This document shows positions 34,907 through 44,224 of a stretch of DNA of 64,000 nucleotides, one piece after another (positions within the stretch are counted from its first letter, which is position 1; each line of letters starts with the position of its first letter). This DNA is from Opacimonas viscosa (GTDB taxonomy: Bacteria; Pseudomonadota; Gammaproteobacteria; Enterobacterales; Alteromonadaceae). The position numbers were made by a program, and so were the translations under genes. The notes beneath the pieces were generated by a model, which saw only the letters and a list, made by a program, of their open reading frames with translations, was not told where the DNA came from and did no database searches. The stretch covers positions 52,632 to 116,631 of the forward strand of contig NZ_JANATA010000009.1 of the NCBI RefSeq assembly GCF_024199005.1, read 5' to 3'.

Positions 34907-36709
34907 ATGAATTGTTTAACCATGAAATCCCATATTACCCAAGTATTCCCAAGCGCTTTGCGCAAATCACTCACTGCTGTGTTATATGTAGTGTTATGGC
35001 TAGTATTAGGGTTGTGTAGCTTACATGCACTCGCACTAGATACCATTACTGCGACAGTCGATAAAAATCCTGCGATGGCAGATGAGTCAATTACATTAAC
35101 GGTAGTGGCCAATGACAGCATGCAACGCAATGATTTCGATCCCTCTATTTTGGAAAATGATTTTAAGGTGATTCGCACCTCGGTCAGTTCGCAGACACAA
35201 ATTATCAACCTCACGCGGTCTGTAACCACCACTTGGACGACTATTTTGTTTCCCAGACGAACTGGGCGTTTACGTATCCCAGCGATTACCATCAATAGTA
35301 TCAGCTCTGATCCCATTGATGTGTTAGTTGTGCCGGTATCACAACAAAGCCAACAAGAAACCCGTGATATATTTATTACTGCCGAAGTCACGCCCCAAGA
35401 TGCCTATGTACAACAGCAACTGACGTATACCGTTAAACTGCACTTAGCCGTCGAATTAGAGCGCGGTTCTTTACAAGTGCCCACGATAAGCGGCGCAGTG
35501 ATGGAACAATTAGGAGAAGATAGCGAAGCGACTACGATTCAAAACGGTAAACGCTATCGGGTCGTCACTCGGCAGTATTCGGTGATCCCACAAACCTCAG
35601 GTGAGTTAACTTTACCCAGCCCGATTTTTGAAGGGAATATTCGTACCCGTAATCGCGGCAGTTTTGGCGGTTTATTTAACCCTAGTAAACCCGTAAACCA
35701 AATTGGTCCAGAAGTAACCATATCAGTGTTACCGATCCCAGAGGGTTTCACAGGTTCATGGTTACCGAGTGAGTTTGTGCAAATCAATGAAGAGTGGTCC
35801 AGTGCACTGGACAAATTGACCGTTGGTGAACCCATCACGCGCACGATTACTTTAAGTGTGTTGGGCGTCGATGAATCCGTATTACCTGGTTTCCCAGACC
35901 GCTTACCTCCGAGTATTAAAGCTTACCCTGACCAACCCCAGATTACCTCTGTCAACAAAGACGGTACTCTGATTGCTCAACGCGTAGAAAATATCGCCTT
36001 AGTCCCCAGTCGTGCCGGTACTTTTGTGTTACCTGAAATCAGCATTCCTTGGTTCAATACTCTGACGCAACAAACTGAATTTGCGAAACTCCCTGCGCAA
36101 AGCATTACGGTCCAACCTAATGCCGCTAGCTCAGCGCCTGCTCAGACACCTTTACCCTCTCAACCAAGTACAGCAGAGCCCGCAAATGTTGCAGAACCTA
36201 GTCTTAAACAATCCGCAGAGCAAACACTATCGCAAGTTCCTGAAAATGGCTCTCAGCAGGTATGGATTTGGCAGATTTTGACGGCTGTTCTTGCTCTAGC
36301 GTGGGCTGTTCATGTCTGGTATTTACGCAAATATTCTGTTACTACCGCCTCAGAACAACAGAGTCAGGCTGCGCATAATGCACAAAAAGATAATGAAAAA
36401 ACAGTATTTAAACACTTATTAGATGCGTTAAAACAACAAAACTCCGCACAATTAGATAACTTGCTCAGAGATTGGTTAAACTGCTGGTATCCTGCCCGGC
36501 CTCGCTTGACTCAATATACTCAAATCATCTGTGACCAGAGTTTTAGTGAGTGGGTTGCGAGCTATTATGAAAGCCGCTATGGTAGCGCTGAGAGTGACCA
36601 ACAAGCTCAGGTCTTGCGGCAACAGTTAACGCAATGGGTGGTAGAGCATCGCAAAGCTTTACAACAAAAAACAGCACACCATTTACAACCTCTTTATCCC
36701 GATACCTAA
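34907..36709 (+). CDS. BatD family protein
   Basis: 600 aa. Signal peptide (TAVLYVVLWLVLGLCSLHALA), then a large periplasmic region of beta-rich BatD repeats (TATVDKNPAMADESITLTV; DIFITAEVTPQDAYVQQQL; IPEGFTGSWLPSEF), a proline/serine-rich linker, a C-terminal membrane helix (WIWQILTAVLALAWAVHVW) and a cytoplasmic tail. Last gene of the MoxR-Bat operon. Bat proteins were tied to oxygen tolerance in Bacteroides; the role in gammaproteobacteria is not settled. ATG at 34907 is four bases after the previous stop; ATG 34922 is an alternative. Confidence 0.88.
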   Translation: MNCLTMKSHITQVFPSALRKSLTAVLYVVLWLVLGLCSLHALALDTITATVDKNPAMADESITLTVVANDSMQRNDFDPSILENDFKVIRTSVSSQTQIINLTRSVTTTWTTILFPRRTGRLRIPAITINSISSDPIDVLVVPVSQQSQQETRDIFITAEVTPQDAYVQQQLTYTVKLHLAVELERGSLQVPTISGAVMEQLGEDSEATTIQNGKRYRVVTRQYSVIPQTSGELTLPSPIFEGNIRTRNRGSFGGLFNPSKPVNQIGPEVTISVLPIPEGFTGSWLPSEFVQINEEWSSALDKLTVGEPITRTITLSVLGVDESVLPGFPDRLPPSIKAYPDQPQITSVNKDGTLIAQRVENIALVPSRAGTFVLPEISIPWFNTLTQQTEFAKLPAQSITVQPNAASSAPAQTPLPSQPSTAEPANVAEPSLKQSAEQTLSQVPENGSQQVWIWQILTAVLALAWAVHVWYLRKYSVTTASEQQSQAAHNAQKDNEKTVFKHLLDALKQQNSAQLDNLLRDWLNCWYPARPRLTQYTQIICDQSFSEWVASYYESRYGSAESDQQAQVLRQQLTQWVVEHRKALQQKTAHHLQPLYPDT

Positions 36710-36800
36710 ACATTGGGCTAAGTAGTCAATAATAAATGGCTAGGTTAAGTGGTGTAAACTTGATACAAAACATTAAAACAATAACAAAAAAGGAAATAAC

Positions 36801-38654
36801 ATGCTTTCACGTTCGTCCAACAAATTATCATTGAGTGCCTTAGCTCTAGGGATTACACTGGGCCTTAGTGGGTGCACTGATGCCAACAACACAGCCCAGC
36901 AAGCCAATACAACGACAGCATCTTCTGCCCAAGTACAAAATGAAAGTACGCGTTTAGCTGATTTTTTTGCAGCAACGTTTGCTGAAGATGTTGCTAACTC
37001 CCCTTTGCGCCAGTCTTATCTAGGTATCAAAGACGATTATGACAAATGGGATGACATGTCAGATGCAGCAACCGATGCCAATATCGCAACGTTACAAGCA
37101 CGTTTAGTCCAAGCCAAAGCATTTGACCGGACCCAACTAACCCCTACGGAAAATATCAGTTTAGATATTTTCACCTTAGATATTGAACGTCGTTTAGCGA
37201 ATGATGAATTTAGACATCACACATACATCATGCATCAGTTCAGGGCGTTTCATACTCTGGTACCGAGTTTCTTAATTAACATTCATCGTGTGAGCGAAGA
37301 AAGTGACGCAGCAGCTTATATCCAACGATTACATGGGGTTGCCCCGATGTTTGACCAAGTCATTGACCAACTGCGTATCCGTGAAAAACTAGGTGTTTTT
37401 CCACCAAAATGGTCTTATGACCAAATGATCCAGGCCTCGCAAAATGTCATTACAGGCTACCCTTTTACCAAAGACGAAGCTGACTCAACGATTTGGGCTG
37501 ACTTCAAGAAAAAAGTGCAAACATTGGATTTAGATGATGCCAGTACCCAAAGTTACTTAACCCGAGCAGAAAATGCTTTATTGACCAGTGTGCTGCCTGC
37601 TTATGAAAAAATGATTGCTGAACTGACCAAACAACGTTTGTTTAGTCCAGCTGGCGATGGTGTTTGGCGTTTACCAGACGGTGATAAGTGGTACCAAAAT
37701 CGCTTAAACTGGTTCACCACAACAGAACTCAATGCCGAAGAAGTCCATCAGATTGGTCTGGATAACGTCGCACGTATTCACAACGCTATGCGTGACATTA
37801 TGCAACAAGTAAATTTTAGTGGCGACTTAGCTGAGTTTTTTGTGTTTATGCGCACCGATCCCCAATTTTATTATCCAGCAACAGATGCTGGGCGAGCAGA
37901 TTATATGGCTGATGCAAAGGCTTATATTGATGCCATGGAAGCAAAAATCCCAGAGTATTTTGGTTTAACCCCCAAAGCCCCAATGGTCATTAAACGCGTC
38001 GAAGCTTTCCGCGAAAAATCTGCCGGTAAAGCCTTTTATCAATCCCCAGCTAATGACGGATCTAGACCCGGAATTTATTATGCGAACTTGTACGATATGA
38101 GTGCCATGCCGTCCTATCAAATGGAAGCGCTGGCATATCACGAGGGGATCCCTGGGCATCACATGCAACGCGCCATAGCCCAAGAACTGGAGGGTATTCC
38201 TGAGTTTCAAAAATACGCTAGTTTTACCGCTTATACCGAAGGCTGGGGCTTGTATACAGAAGAACTAGGCAAAGATATGGGGTTCTATACAGATCCCTAC
38301 TCCGACTTTGGCCGTTTAGCGATGGAATTATGGCGCGCCTGTCGCTTAGTTGTTGATACCGGTTTACATGCCAAAAAATGGACCCGTGAAGAGGCGATTG
38401 CTTATTTGGTAGAAAATACGCCGAACGCTGAATATGATGCTATAAAAGCAATCGAGCGATATATCGCAATGCCAGGACAAGCGACCGCGTATATGATCGG
38501 TAAACTCAAAATCATGGAGCTACGCGCTAAAGCCCAAGTCGAATTAGGTGATGATTTTGATATTCGTGGCTTCCATGATGAAATTTTAAAAGATGGTCCT
38601 GTACCACTGTCTTTATTAGAAGAAAAAATTAATACCTGGATAGCACAGCAGTAA
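36801..38654 (+). CDS. DUF885 lipoprotein, probable zinc peptidase
   Basis: 617 aa. Lipoprotein signal ending LGLSGC (Cys25), so probably outer-membrane or periplasmic. DUF885 has a gluzincin-like site: H447-E448-G-I-P-G-H453-H454 with the later EGWGLYTEELG. The motif and length match family members annotated as carboxypeptidase-like peptidases, but substrates are mostly unknown. AAGGA lies 7 nt before the ATG. It is a single gene downstream of the Bat operon (91 bp gap). Confidence 0.88.
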   Translation: MLSRSSNKLSLSALALGITLGLSGCTDANNTAQQANTTTASSAQVQNESTRLADFFAATFAEDVANSPLRQSYLGIKDDYDKWDDMSDAATDANIATLQARLVQAKAFDRTQLTPTENISLDIFTLDIERRLANDEFRHHTYIMHQFRAFHTLVPSFLINIHRVSEESDAAAYIQRLHGVAPMFDQVIDQLRIREKLGVFPPKWSYDQMIQASQNVITGYPFTKDEADSTIWADFKKKVQTLDLDDASTQSYLTRAENALLTSVLPAYEKMIAELTKQRLFSPAGDGVWRLPDGDKWYQNRLNWFTTTELNAEEVHQIGLDNVARIHNAMRDIMQQVNFSGDLAEFFVFMRTDPQFYYPATDAGRADYMADAKAYIDAMEAKIPEYFGLTPKAPMVIKRVEAFREKSAGKAFYQSPANDGSRPGIYYANLYDMSAMPSYQMEALAYHEGIPGHHMQRAIAQELEGIPEFQKYASFTAYTEGWGLYTEELGKDMGFYTDPYSDFGRLAMELWRACRLVVDTGLHAKKWTREEAIAYLVENTPNAEYDAIKAIERYIAMPGQATAYMIGKLKIMELRAKAQVELGDDFDIRGFHDEILKDGPVPLSLLEEKINTWIAQQ

Positions 38655-38818
38655 TTCTAAGTATCAAGGGATAAGGATTCTGTCGCACTTGTGTCGACAC
38701 ATTCGTTATCCCTTTTTAATATTTTCTAACACATGCCGATGGATTAGGTATGCTCACAACAAGGAACAATATCCTGTCTTGTTGAAATTTTTTTCAGTCG
38801 AGTCAGGTCTATTCTGTT

Positions 38819-39328
38819 ATGCACACAAAACATACACAATACGAACGCTTAGTCCGCGCTTTTCATGCCGATATTTACCGCTATGCGGTTTGGTTAATCA
38901 AAGATCCCTCGATTGCTGAAGACGTGGTTCAGGAAACGTTTTTGCGCGCTTGGAAATCATTGGATGCTTTGCAAGACGAAAAGGCAGCCAAAGCTTGGCT
39001 GATCACTATTTTGCGGCGAGAGAATGCACGACGCTTCGAACGCAAACAACTTGACGTGGTCGATATTGACGATGTCGCGACACCTGATCCCAATGCAACC
39101 AGTAACGCACATGCTCAACATCGAGAGTTAACAGCAGCCATTCATCAATTAGAAGATGAGTACAAAGAACCGTTAATACTCCAATCTCTCTTTGGTTATA
39201 CCGGAGAAGAAATCAGCGATATTTTAGATTTGAATAAAAACACAGTGATGACGCGCCTGTTTCGTGCGCGAAATCAGCTCAAAAACATCATGAACCCAAC
39301 TGACTTACAAGGACAAGCTAATGGATGA
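38819..39328 (+). CDS. ECF-type RNA polymerase sigma factor
   Basis: 169 aa. Region sigma-2 (RLVRAFHADIYRYAVWLIKD; AEDVVQETFLRAWKSLDAL) and sigma-4 (AAIHQLEDEYKEPLILQSL, YTGEEISDILDLNKNTVMTRL). The reading frame overlaps the next gene by 8 bases. The partner encodes a DUF3379 membrane protein, which acts as the likely anti-sigma factor. The stimulus and regulon are unknown. Confidence 0.92.
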   Translation: MHTKHTQYERLVRAFHADIYRYAVWLIKDPSIAEDVVQETFLRAWKSLDALQDEKAAKAWLITILRRENARRFERKQLDVVDIDDVATPDPNATSNAHAQHRELTAAIHQLEDEYKEPLILQSLFGYTGEEISDILDLNKNTVMTRLFRARNQLKNIMNPTDLQGQANG

Positions 39329-40112
39329 TTTAACATTTCGTCGCGCAGTGCTTGCCGACCCGACCACGAATGCTCCGGAAATTGTTAGCGCAGCGCAAAA
39401 CAATCCCGAACTCGCAAAGTTTTGGTTAACGCTCAAACAACAAGAACTCGCGCTAAAAGACATACTCAGCGTCCCCGTTCCGGTTGATTTGGCGGATAAG
39501 TTACTGTGGCATACCCAAGCTCAAGAAGACAAAACCGAGCAGTCTAATACGTCACTACAACACACTTCACGTTCTGCGCCAACAATCAGAAATACTGGGG
39601 CTGAGGTAAGCGAATCCAGCACTAAAGAAAAGACAGGACAACCATGGTACCTTGCGGCAGCTGCTAGCATCATGTTGGCCGTGAGCGTATTTATGATCAA
39701 CACCCAATCGAATGACTTGAATTTGTATCAAGATGCACTGGCCCATATTCAACATGCGGCAGAGCACGAACTGGCTGATGCAGGTGAAGTCACCCTAGCG
39801 GATATCAACGCGAAACTTGCATCTTTACACGGCGTGCTAAATGCCTCTGTGGGCAAGGTTTTATCTGTGAATTTTTGCTCGTTGGATGGGGTCAGATCGC
39901 TGCATGTTATGGTCGGCAATAAAGAAAATCCAACTTCCTTATTTATTTTACCTAAAAATACCACGTTAGATGGTGTGCCTACCACAGCTAGTACAGCAGC
40001 GACCATTGATTTTGCGGATGCAAAAGTACTGGTGATGGGGGAAGTGGCAGAAACGGTACAGTCATTAAAAGCCCAAGTAAAAGCACATTTAAAATTTACC
40101 ATACATGACTAA
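39321..40112 (+). CDS. DUF3379 family putative anti-sigma factor
   Basis: 263 aa. N-terminal cytoplasmic domain (MDDLTFRRAVLADP; VPVDLADKLLWHTQ), a single membrane segment (WYLAAAASIMLAVSVFMI, about 111-128) and a periplasmic C-terminal domain with ALAHIQHAAEHELADAG. Classic layout of a transmembrane anti-sigma, and it overlaps the sigma gene. DUF3379 proteins are usually found next to ECF sigma genes in Alteromonadales and Vibrionales. Confidence 0.85.
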   Translation: MDDLTFRRAVLADPTTNAPEIVSAAQNNPELAKFWLTLKQQELALKDILSVPVPVDLADKLLWHTQAQEDKTEQSNTSLQHTSRSAPTIRNTGAEVSESSTKEKTGQPWYLAAAASIMLAVSVFMINTQSNDLNLYQDALAHIQHAAEHELADAGEVTLADINAKLASLHGVLNASVGKVLSVNFCSLDGVRSLHVMVGNKENPTSLFILPKNTTLDGVPTTASTAATIDFADAKVLVMGEVAETVQSLKAQVKAHLKFTIHD

Positions 40113-40194
40113 GCACTTTTACATTTTACTGTTTAGATAAGGGTTGTTACACTGTTTACGTCTTTATATATAACAACAAAAAGCGTGGACAATT

Positions 40195-41703
40195 ATGTTA
40201 TCTAGTGTGTATATCTCCCTCGGTCTTTATTTCATTGTCATGTTAGGGATTGGTTTATTTGCCTATCGCAATACAGAAGAGGATGTTGAAGGTTATTTAT
40301 TAGGTGGACGTAAACTGTCACCTGCGGTGGTAGCCTTATCTGCTGGCGCTTCTGATATGAGTGGTTGGATGCTTATGGGCTTACCCGGTGCCATGTATGT
40401 CAGTGGTTTATCTGCATCTTGGATCGCTATTGGTTTAGTCATAGGGGCTTGGTGTAATTATTTGTATGTTGCCCCTCGTTTACGGGTGTATACCGAAGTT
40501 GCGAATAACGCAATTACGATCCCTGACTTTTTCGCCGAACGCTTCAACGATACCTCACATATTTTACGGATCGTTTCGGCCATTGTGATTATCGTATTTT
40601 TTACTTTGTATACTTCCTCAGGATTAGTTGCAGGCGGAAAGTTATTTGAGTCTTCTTTTGGCCTAAATTATGAACTTGGCCTCTATATCACTGCTGGCGT
40701 GGTCGTAACTTATACCTTGTTTGGCGGTTTTATGGCCGTCAGTTTAACCGACTTTGTCCAAGGCTGTTTAATGTTCATCGCCCTGATCCTGGTACCGACA
40801 GTGGTTATGTTTGAACTAGGTGGCATCACTGCGACGATGCAGAGCATTTCAGCGATCGACCCTGCCTATTTCTCTTTGTTCAACGCTGTCGGTAGTTCCG
40901 AGAGTTTGACTGTTCTGGGGATCATTTCCTTAATGGCTTGGGGGCTTGGATATTTTGGCCAACCACATATTATTGTGCGTTTTATGGCAATTCGCTCAGT
41001 TAAGGATATGCCTATAGCACGAAAAGTGGGTATGTCATGGATGATCCTGGCCTTGGTTGGTGCTTTATCTACTGGGTTATTTGGGATGGCATATGTTGCG
41101 GCAAATCCCATGACTTTGGCAGATCCAGAAACGATTTTTGTCGTGTTGTCACAAGTTTTATTTCATCCTCTTATCGCGGGTTTTTTACTTGCTGCAATCT
41201 TAGCGGCAATTATGAGTACCATTTCCTCTCAACTACTGGTGACATCGAGTTCACTGGTCTCAGATATTTACGAAGCCCTCTTAAATCAAGATGCCACTGA
41301 TAAGCAATTAGTCTTGATTAGCCGTTTAGCGGTCCTGGGTGTGGCAATCCTCGCGATTATCTTAGCCATGGGTGAAAACCAATCTATCCTAGGTCTAGTT
41401 AGTAATGCATGGGCAGGATTTGGCGCAGCGTTTGGTCCGGTTATTTTATGCGGTTTATATTGGTCTAAAATGACCCGTTTAGGCGCTATTGCAGGCATGC
41501 TCAGTGGCACTGTTGTCACGCTAGTGTGGTTGTATGTGCCTTTTGCTGGAGAGGTTTTAAATGCATCACTGTATGCTATCGTACCAGGGTTTATCGCGAA
41601 CATTGGTGCCATTTATCTTGTGAGTCAGTTAGACCAAACAAACGATCCCCAAATGCAAAACACCTTCAATACCGTGGTAAAAAAACTCAAAGAAGAGGCT
41701 TAA
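40195..41703 (+). CDS. putP: Sodium/proline symporter
   Basis: 502 aa, solute:sodium symporter family with about 13 membrane helices. Motifs: ALSAGASDMSGWMLMGLPGA (Na+ site 1 region), GAWCNYLYVAPRLR, YTLFGGFMAVSLTDF, WGLGYFGQPHIIVRFMA and ISSQLLVTSSSLVSDIY. Imports L-proline with Na+. No putA next door; upstream is the sigma/anti-sigma pair, 82 bp away, and it has its own start after GTGGA. Proline specificity is by similarity. Confidence 0.94.
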   Translation: MLSSVYISLGLYFIVMLGIGLFAYRNTEEDVEGYLLGGRKLSPAVVALSAGASDMSGWMLMGLPGAMYVSGLSASWIAIGLVIGAWCNYLYVAPRLRVYTEVANNAITIPDFFAERFNDTSHILRIVSAIVIIVFFTLYTSSGLVAGGKLFESSFGLNYELGLYITAGVVVTYTLFGGFMAVSLTDFVQGCLMFIALILVPTVVMFELGGITATMQSISAIDPAYFSLFNAVGSSESLTVLGIISLMAWGLGYFGQPHIIVRFMAIRSVKDMPIARKVGMSWMILALVGALSTGLFGMAYVAANPMTLADPETIFVVLSQVLFHPLIAGFLLAAILAAIMSTISSQLLVTSSSLVSDIYEALLNQDATDKQLVLISRLAVLGVAILAIILAMGENQSILGLVSNAWAGFGAAFGPVILCGLYWSKMTRLGAIAGMLSGTVVTLVWLYVPFAGEVLNASLYAIVPGFIANIGAIYLVSQLDQTNDPQMQNTFNTVVKKLKEEA

Positions 41704-41721
41704 CTCCCGATATACAATGAT

Positions 41722-41747
41722 TGACTCAAATGATCCCCATTGAGTCA
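41722..41747. terminator. Hairpin after putP
   Basis: TGACTCAAATG pairs with CATTGAGTCA with one bulge, 20 bp past the putP stop. No T-run, so a weak or factor-dependent terminator. Confidence 0.4.
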
Positions 41748-41764
41748 GTCCTCACTTCTCAGTG

Positions 41765-41811
41765 GTTTACAAAGATCTCGGTAACACCAAGATATCTAGA
41801 TCTTTGTAAAC
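41765..41811. promoter_or_regulatory. Perfect 14-bp inverted repeat upstream of cysD
   Basis: GTTTACAAAGATCT (41765-41778) and AGATCTTTGTAAAC (41798-41811), separated by 19 nt, about 97 bp before cysD. Could be a regulator dyad or an RNA hairpin in the leader. No established CysB pattern is visible. Confidence 0.5.
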
Positions 41812-41907
41812 TTATTAATACCAAAAAGACATTAAACATCTCAGACAGTAGATGTTAATGTTCTAGATATAGAATTATTTAGAATATAACCATGGAACCC
41901 ATAGGTA

Positions 41908-42813
41908 ATGACTGACACAGTAACCCACCTAAAACAACTCGAAGCCGAGAGTATCCATATCTTTCGTGAAGTCGCAGCTGAATTTGATAACCCTGTCATG
42001 CTGTATTCTGTTGGTAAAGACTCTTCAGTGTTGCTGCACCTAGCACGTAAAGCATTTGCCCCAGGCCGTATTCCATTTCCTTTATTACATGTCGATACCA
42101 CATGGAAATTTAGAGAAATGATTGAGTTTCGTGACCAAATGGCCAAAAAACACGATTTGGACCTACTGGTGCACACGAACCAAGAAGGTATCGACGCGGG
42201 CGTAGGCCCATTCTCTCATGGCAGTGCAAAACACACTGACATCATGAAAACCGTCGCTTTAAAACAAGCTTTAGACAAATATCAATTTGATGCTGCATTT
42301 GGTGGCGCACGTCGAGATGAAGAAAAATCTCGGGCCAAAGAACGTGTGTATTCCTTCCGTGATCAAAATCACCGCTGGGACCCCAAAAACCAACGCCCAG
42401 AATTGTGGAATATTTATAACTCACAAGTCAATAAAGGCGAAAGTATCCGCGTCTTCCCGATGTCGAATTGGACAGAACTTGATATCTGGCAGTACATCTA
42501 TTTAGAAAACATTGAAATTCCCTCGTTATACCTAGCTAAACCAAGACCTGTGGTAGAGCGTGATGGCGTATTATTTATGGTCGATGATGACAGAATGCCA
42601 TTAGAGCCAGGTGAAGTCCCAATGCAAAAATCCGTGCGTTTTAGGACACTCGGTTGTTACCCATTGACCGGTGCCGTCGAGTCTACCGCTGACACCTTAC
42701 CAGAAGTTATTCAAGAGATGTTGTTGACCACCACATCTGAACGCCAAGGACGCGTCATTGACCACGACTCGAGTGGCTCTATGGAGAAGAAGAAAATGGA
42801 AGGATACTTCTAA
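41908..42813 (+). CDS. cysD: Sulfate adenylyltransferase subunit 2
   Basis: Small ATP-PPi loop subunit that forms adenosine 5'-phosphosulfate from sulfate and ATP. 301 aa. Loop [17 protein letters not shown], then [36 protein letters not shown] and the C-terminal EKKKMEGYF. First gene of cysD-cysC-cysQ-cysN-permease; its stop overlaps the cysC start by one base. Confidence 0.97.
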   Translation: MTDTVTHLKQLEAESIHIFREVAAEFDNPVMLYSVGKDSSVLLHLARKAFAPGRIPFPLLHVDTTWKFREMIEFRDQMAKKHDLDLLVHTNQEGIDAGVGPFSHGSAKHTDIMKTVALKQALDKYQFDAAFGGARRDEEKSRAKERVYSFRDQNHRWDPKNQRPELWNIYNSQVNKGESIRVFPMSNWTELDIWQYIYLENIEIPSLYLAKPRPVVERDGVLFMVDDDRMPLEPGEVPMQKSVRFRTLGCYPLTGAVESTADTLPEVIQEMLLTTTSERQGRVIDHDSSGSMEKKKMEGYF

Positions 42814-43409
42814 TGTCAGATAATATTGTATGGCACGAATATGCCGTCAACAAAGACGTCCGTGCTGAGCAGAAAAATCAACAAGCACGCGTGATATGGC
42901 TAACCGGACTGTCTGGTTCGGGCAAGTCGACTATCGCTAATTTACTCGAACAAAAACTTGTCGCAGAAGGGAAACACACCTACTTGTTAGATGGTGACAA
43001 TGTCCGCCACGGGTTGTGTGGTGATTTAGGTTTTAGTGATAAAGACCGTGTCGAAAACATTCGTCGCATTTCGGAAGTCGCAAAACTTTTTGTCGATGCA
43101 GGGACTATTGTTTTGACTGCGTTTATCTCTCCATTTAGAGCGGACCGTGATTACTGCCGACAAATCTTAGGTGCAGCAGAATTTATCGAAGTGTTTATTG
43201 ATACCCCACTGGATGTGTGTGAAGCACGCGATCCAAAAGGCTTGTACAAAAAAGCTCGAGCGGGTGATATTCCCCATTTCACTGGGATAGATTCGGCTTA
43301 TGAGGCACCACAGGCACCAGAAATACAGCTGGATTATGTCGCTGATGAAAGTGCAACTGACACGGTAACGCGTTTATATAATGCCCTGACTGCACAAGGA
43401 CTATTGTAA
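42813..43409 (+). CDS. cysC: Adenylylsulfate kinase
   Basis: Makes PAPS from APS. 198 aa. P-loop GLSGSGKST at residues 32-40, DGDNVRHGLCGDLGFS, ENIRRISEVAKLF, and the C-terminal lid region (GLYKKARAGDIPHFTGIDS). TAATG overlaps on both sides with cysD and cysQ show coupled translation. Its position before cysN is unusual. Confidence 0.97.
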   Translation: MSDNIVWHEYAVNKDVRAEQKNQQARVIWLTGLSGSGKSTIANLLEQKLVAEGKHTYLLDGDNVRHGLCGDLGFSDKDRVENIRRISEVAKLFVDAGTIVLTAFISPFRADRDYCRQILGAAEFIEVFIDTPLDVCEARDPKGLYKKARAGDIPHFTGIDSAYEAPQAPEIQLDYVADESATDTVTRLYNALTAQGLL

Positions 43410-44221
43410 TGCTAAATAGCATAGAGTTGTCCAACATCAGTTCTGATATTGTGGAGCTGGCACATGCGGCAGGCCAAAAAATACTCGATATCTATGCCAA
43501 AGACTTTGCCGTCTATACCAAGACCGACACCAGTCCTTTAACCGAGGCCGATCTTGCGGCTCATAATGTCATTGTAGATGGCTTAACAGCCTTAGGTGAT
43601 ATTCCTATTTTATCCGAGGAGTCGGCAGATATTCCTTGGACGACACGCCAAACTTGGTCTGAATATTGGTTAGTCGACCCGTTGGATGGCACCAAGGAGT
43701 TCATTAAAAAGAACGGGGAATTCACCGTGAATATCGCCTTGGTACAAAATGGTGTGCCCGTCTTAGGCGTGGTTTTTGCCCCAGTGTTAAACCGTACTTT
43801 TGTCGGTGTCGCCGAGCATGGTGCGTTTGAGCTAAACGCGAGTGGCAAACACCCAATTACTGCTGCAGACAAAGCAGCTGCGGATATCTATAAGGTAGTG
43901 GGGTCACGTTCACATACATCACCACAAACCCAGTTGTTCTTAGATGCGTTAGATAAGCCCACTGAAATGGTCGCGATGGGGAGTTCTTTGAAACTCTGTT
44001 TAGTGGCAACGGGCGAAGCACATTTTTATCCTCGTTTAGGCCCCACCAGCGAATGGGATACCGGTGCTGCACATGCTGTCGCACTGGCTGCAGGCGCTCG
44101 AGTGACTGAGCTATTGGAGGATGACATCCCTCTTGGAGCGAGCTCTCCTGAACGTTTACCGAGTCTGACCTACAATCAAAAAGATTCCGTTTTAAATCCT
44201 TTTTTCTTAGTGAGTTGTTAA
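43409..44221 (+). CDS. cysQ: 3'(2'),5'-bisphosphate nucleotidase
   Basis: Inositol-monophosphatase-fold enzyme that hydrolyses PAP (and PAPS) to AMP, preventing PAP build-up during sulfate assimilation. 270 aa. Metal motifs ILSEES, VDPLDGTKEF and EWDTGAAHAVALAAG. Starts on the overlapping ATG of cysC. Encoding it inside the cys operon ties PAP removal to PAPS production. Confidence 0.96.
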   Translation: MLNSIELSNISSDIVELAHAAGQKILDIYAKDFAVYTKTDTSPLTEADLAAHNVIVDGLTALGDIPILSEESADIPWTTRQTWSEYWLVDPLDGTKEFIKKNGEFTVNIALVQNGVPVLGVVFAPVLNRTFVGVAEHGAFELNASGKHPITAADKAAADIYKVVGSRSHTSPQTQLFLDALDKPTEMVAMGSSLKLCLVATGEAHFYPRLGPTSEWDTGAAHAVALAAGARVTELLEDDIPLGASSPERLPSLTYNQKDSVLNPFFLVSC

Positions 44222-44224
44222 ATC

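Noticed and set aside
34822..35391. 189-codon open frame antisense to batD
   Set aside because: Covered by the batD coding sequence on the other strand; no start signal or domain.
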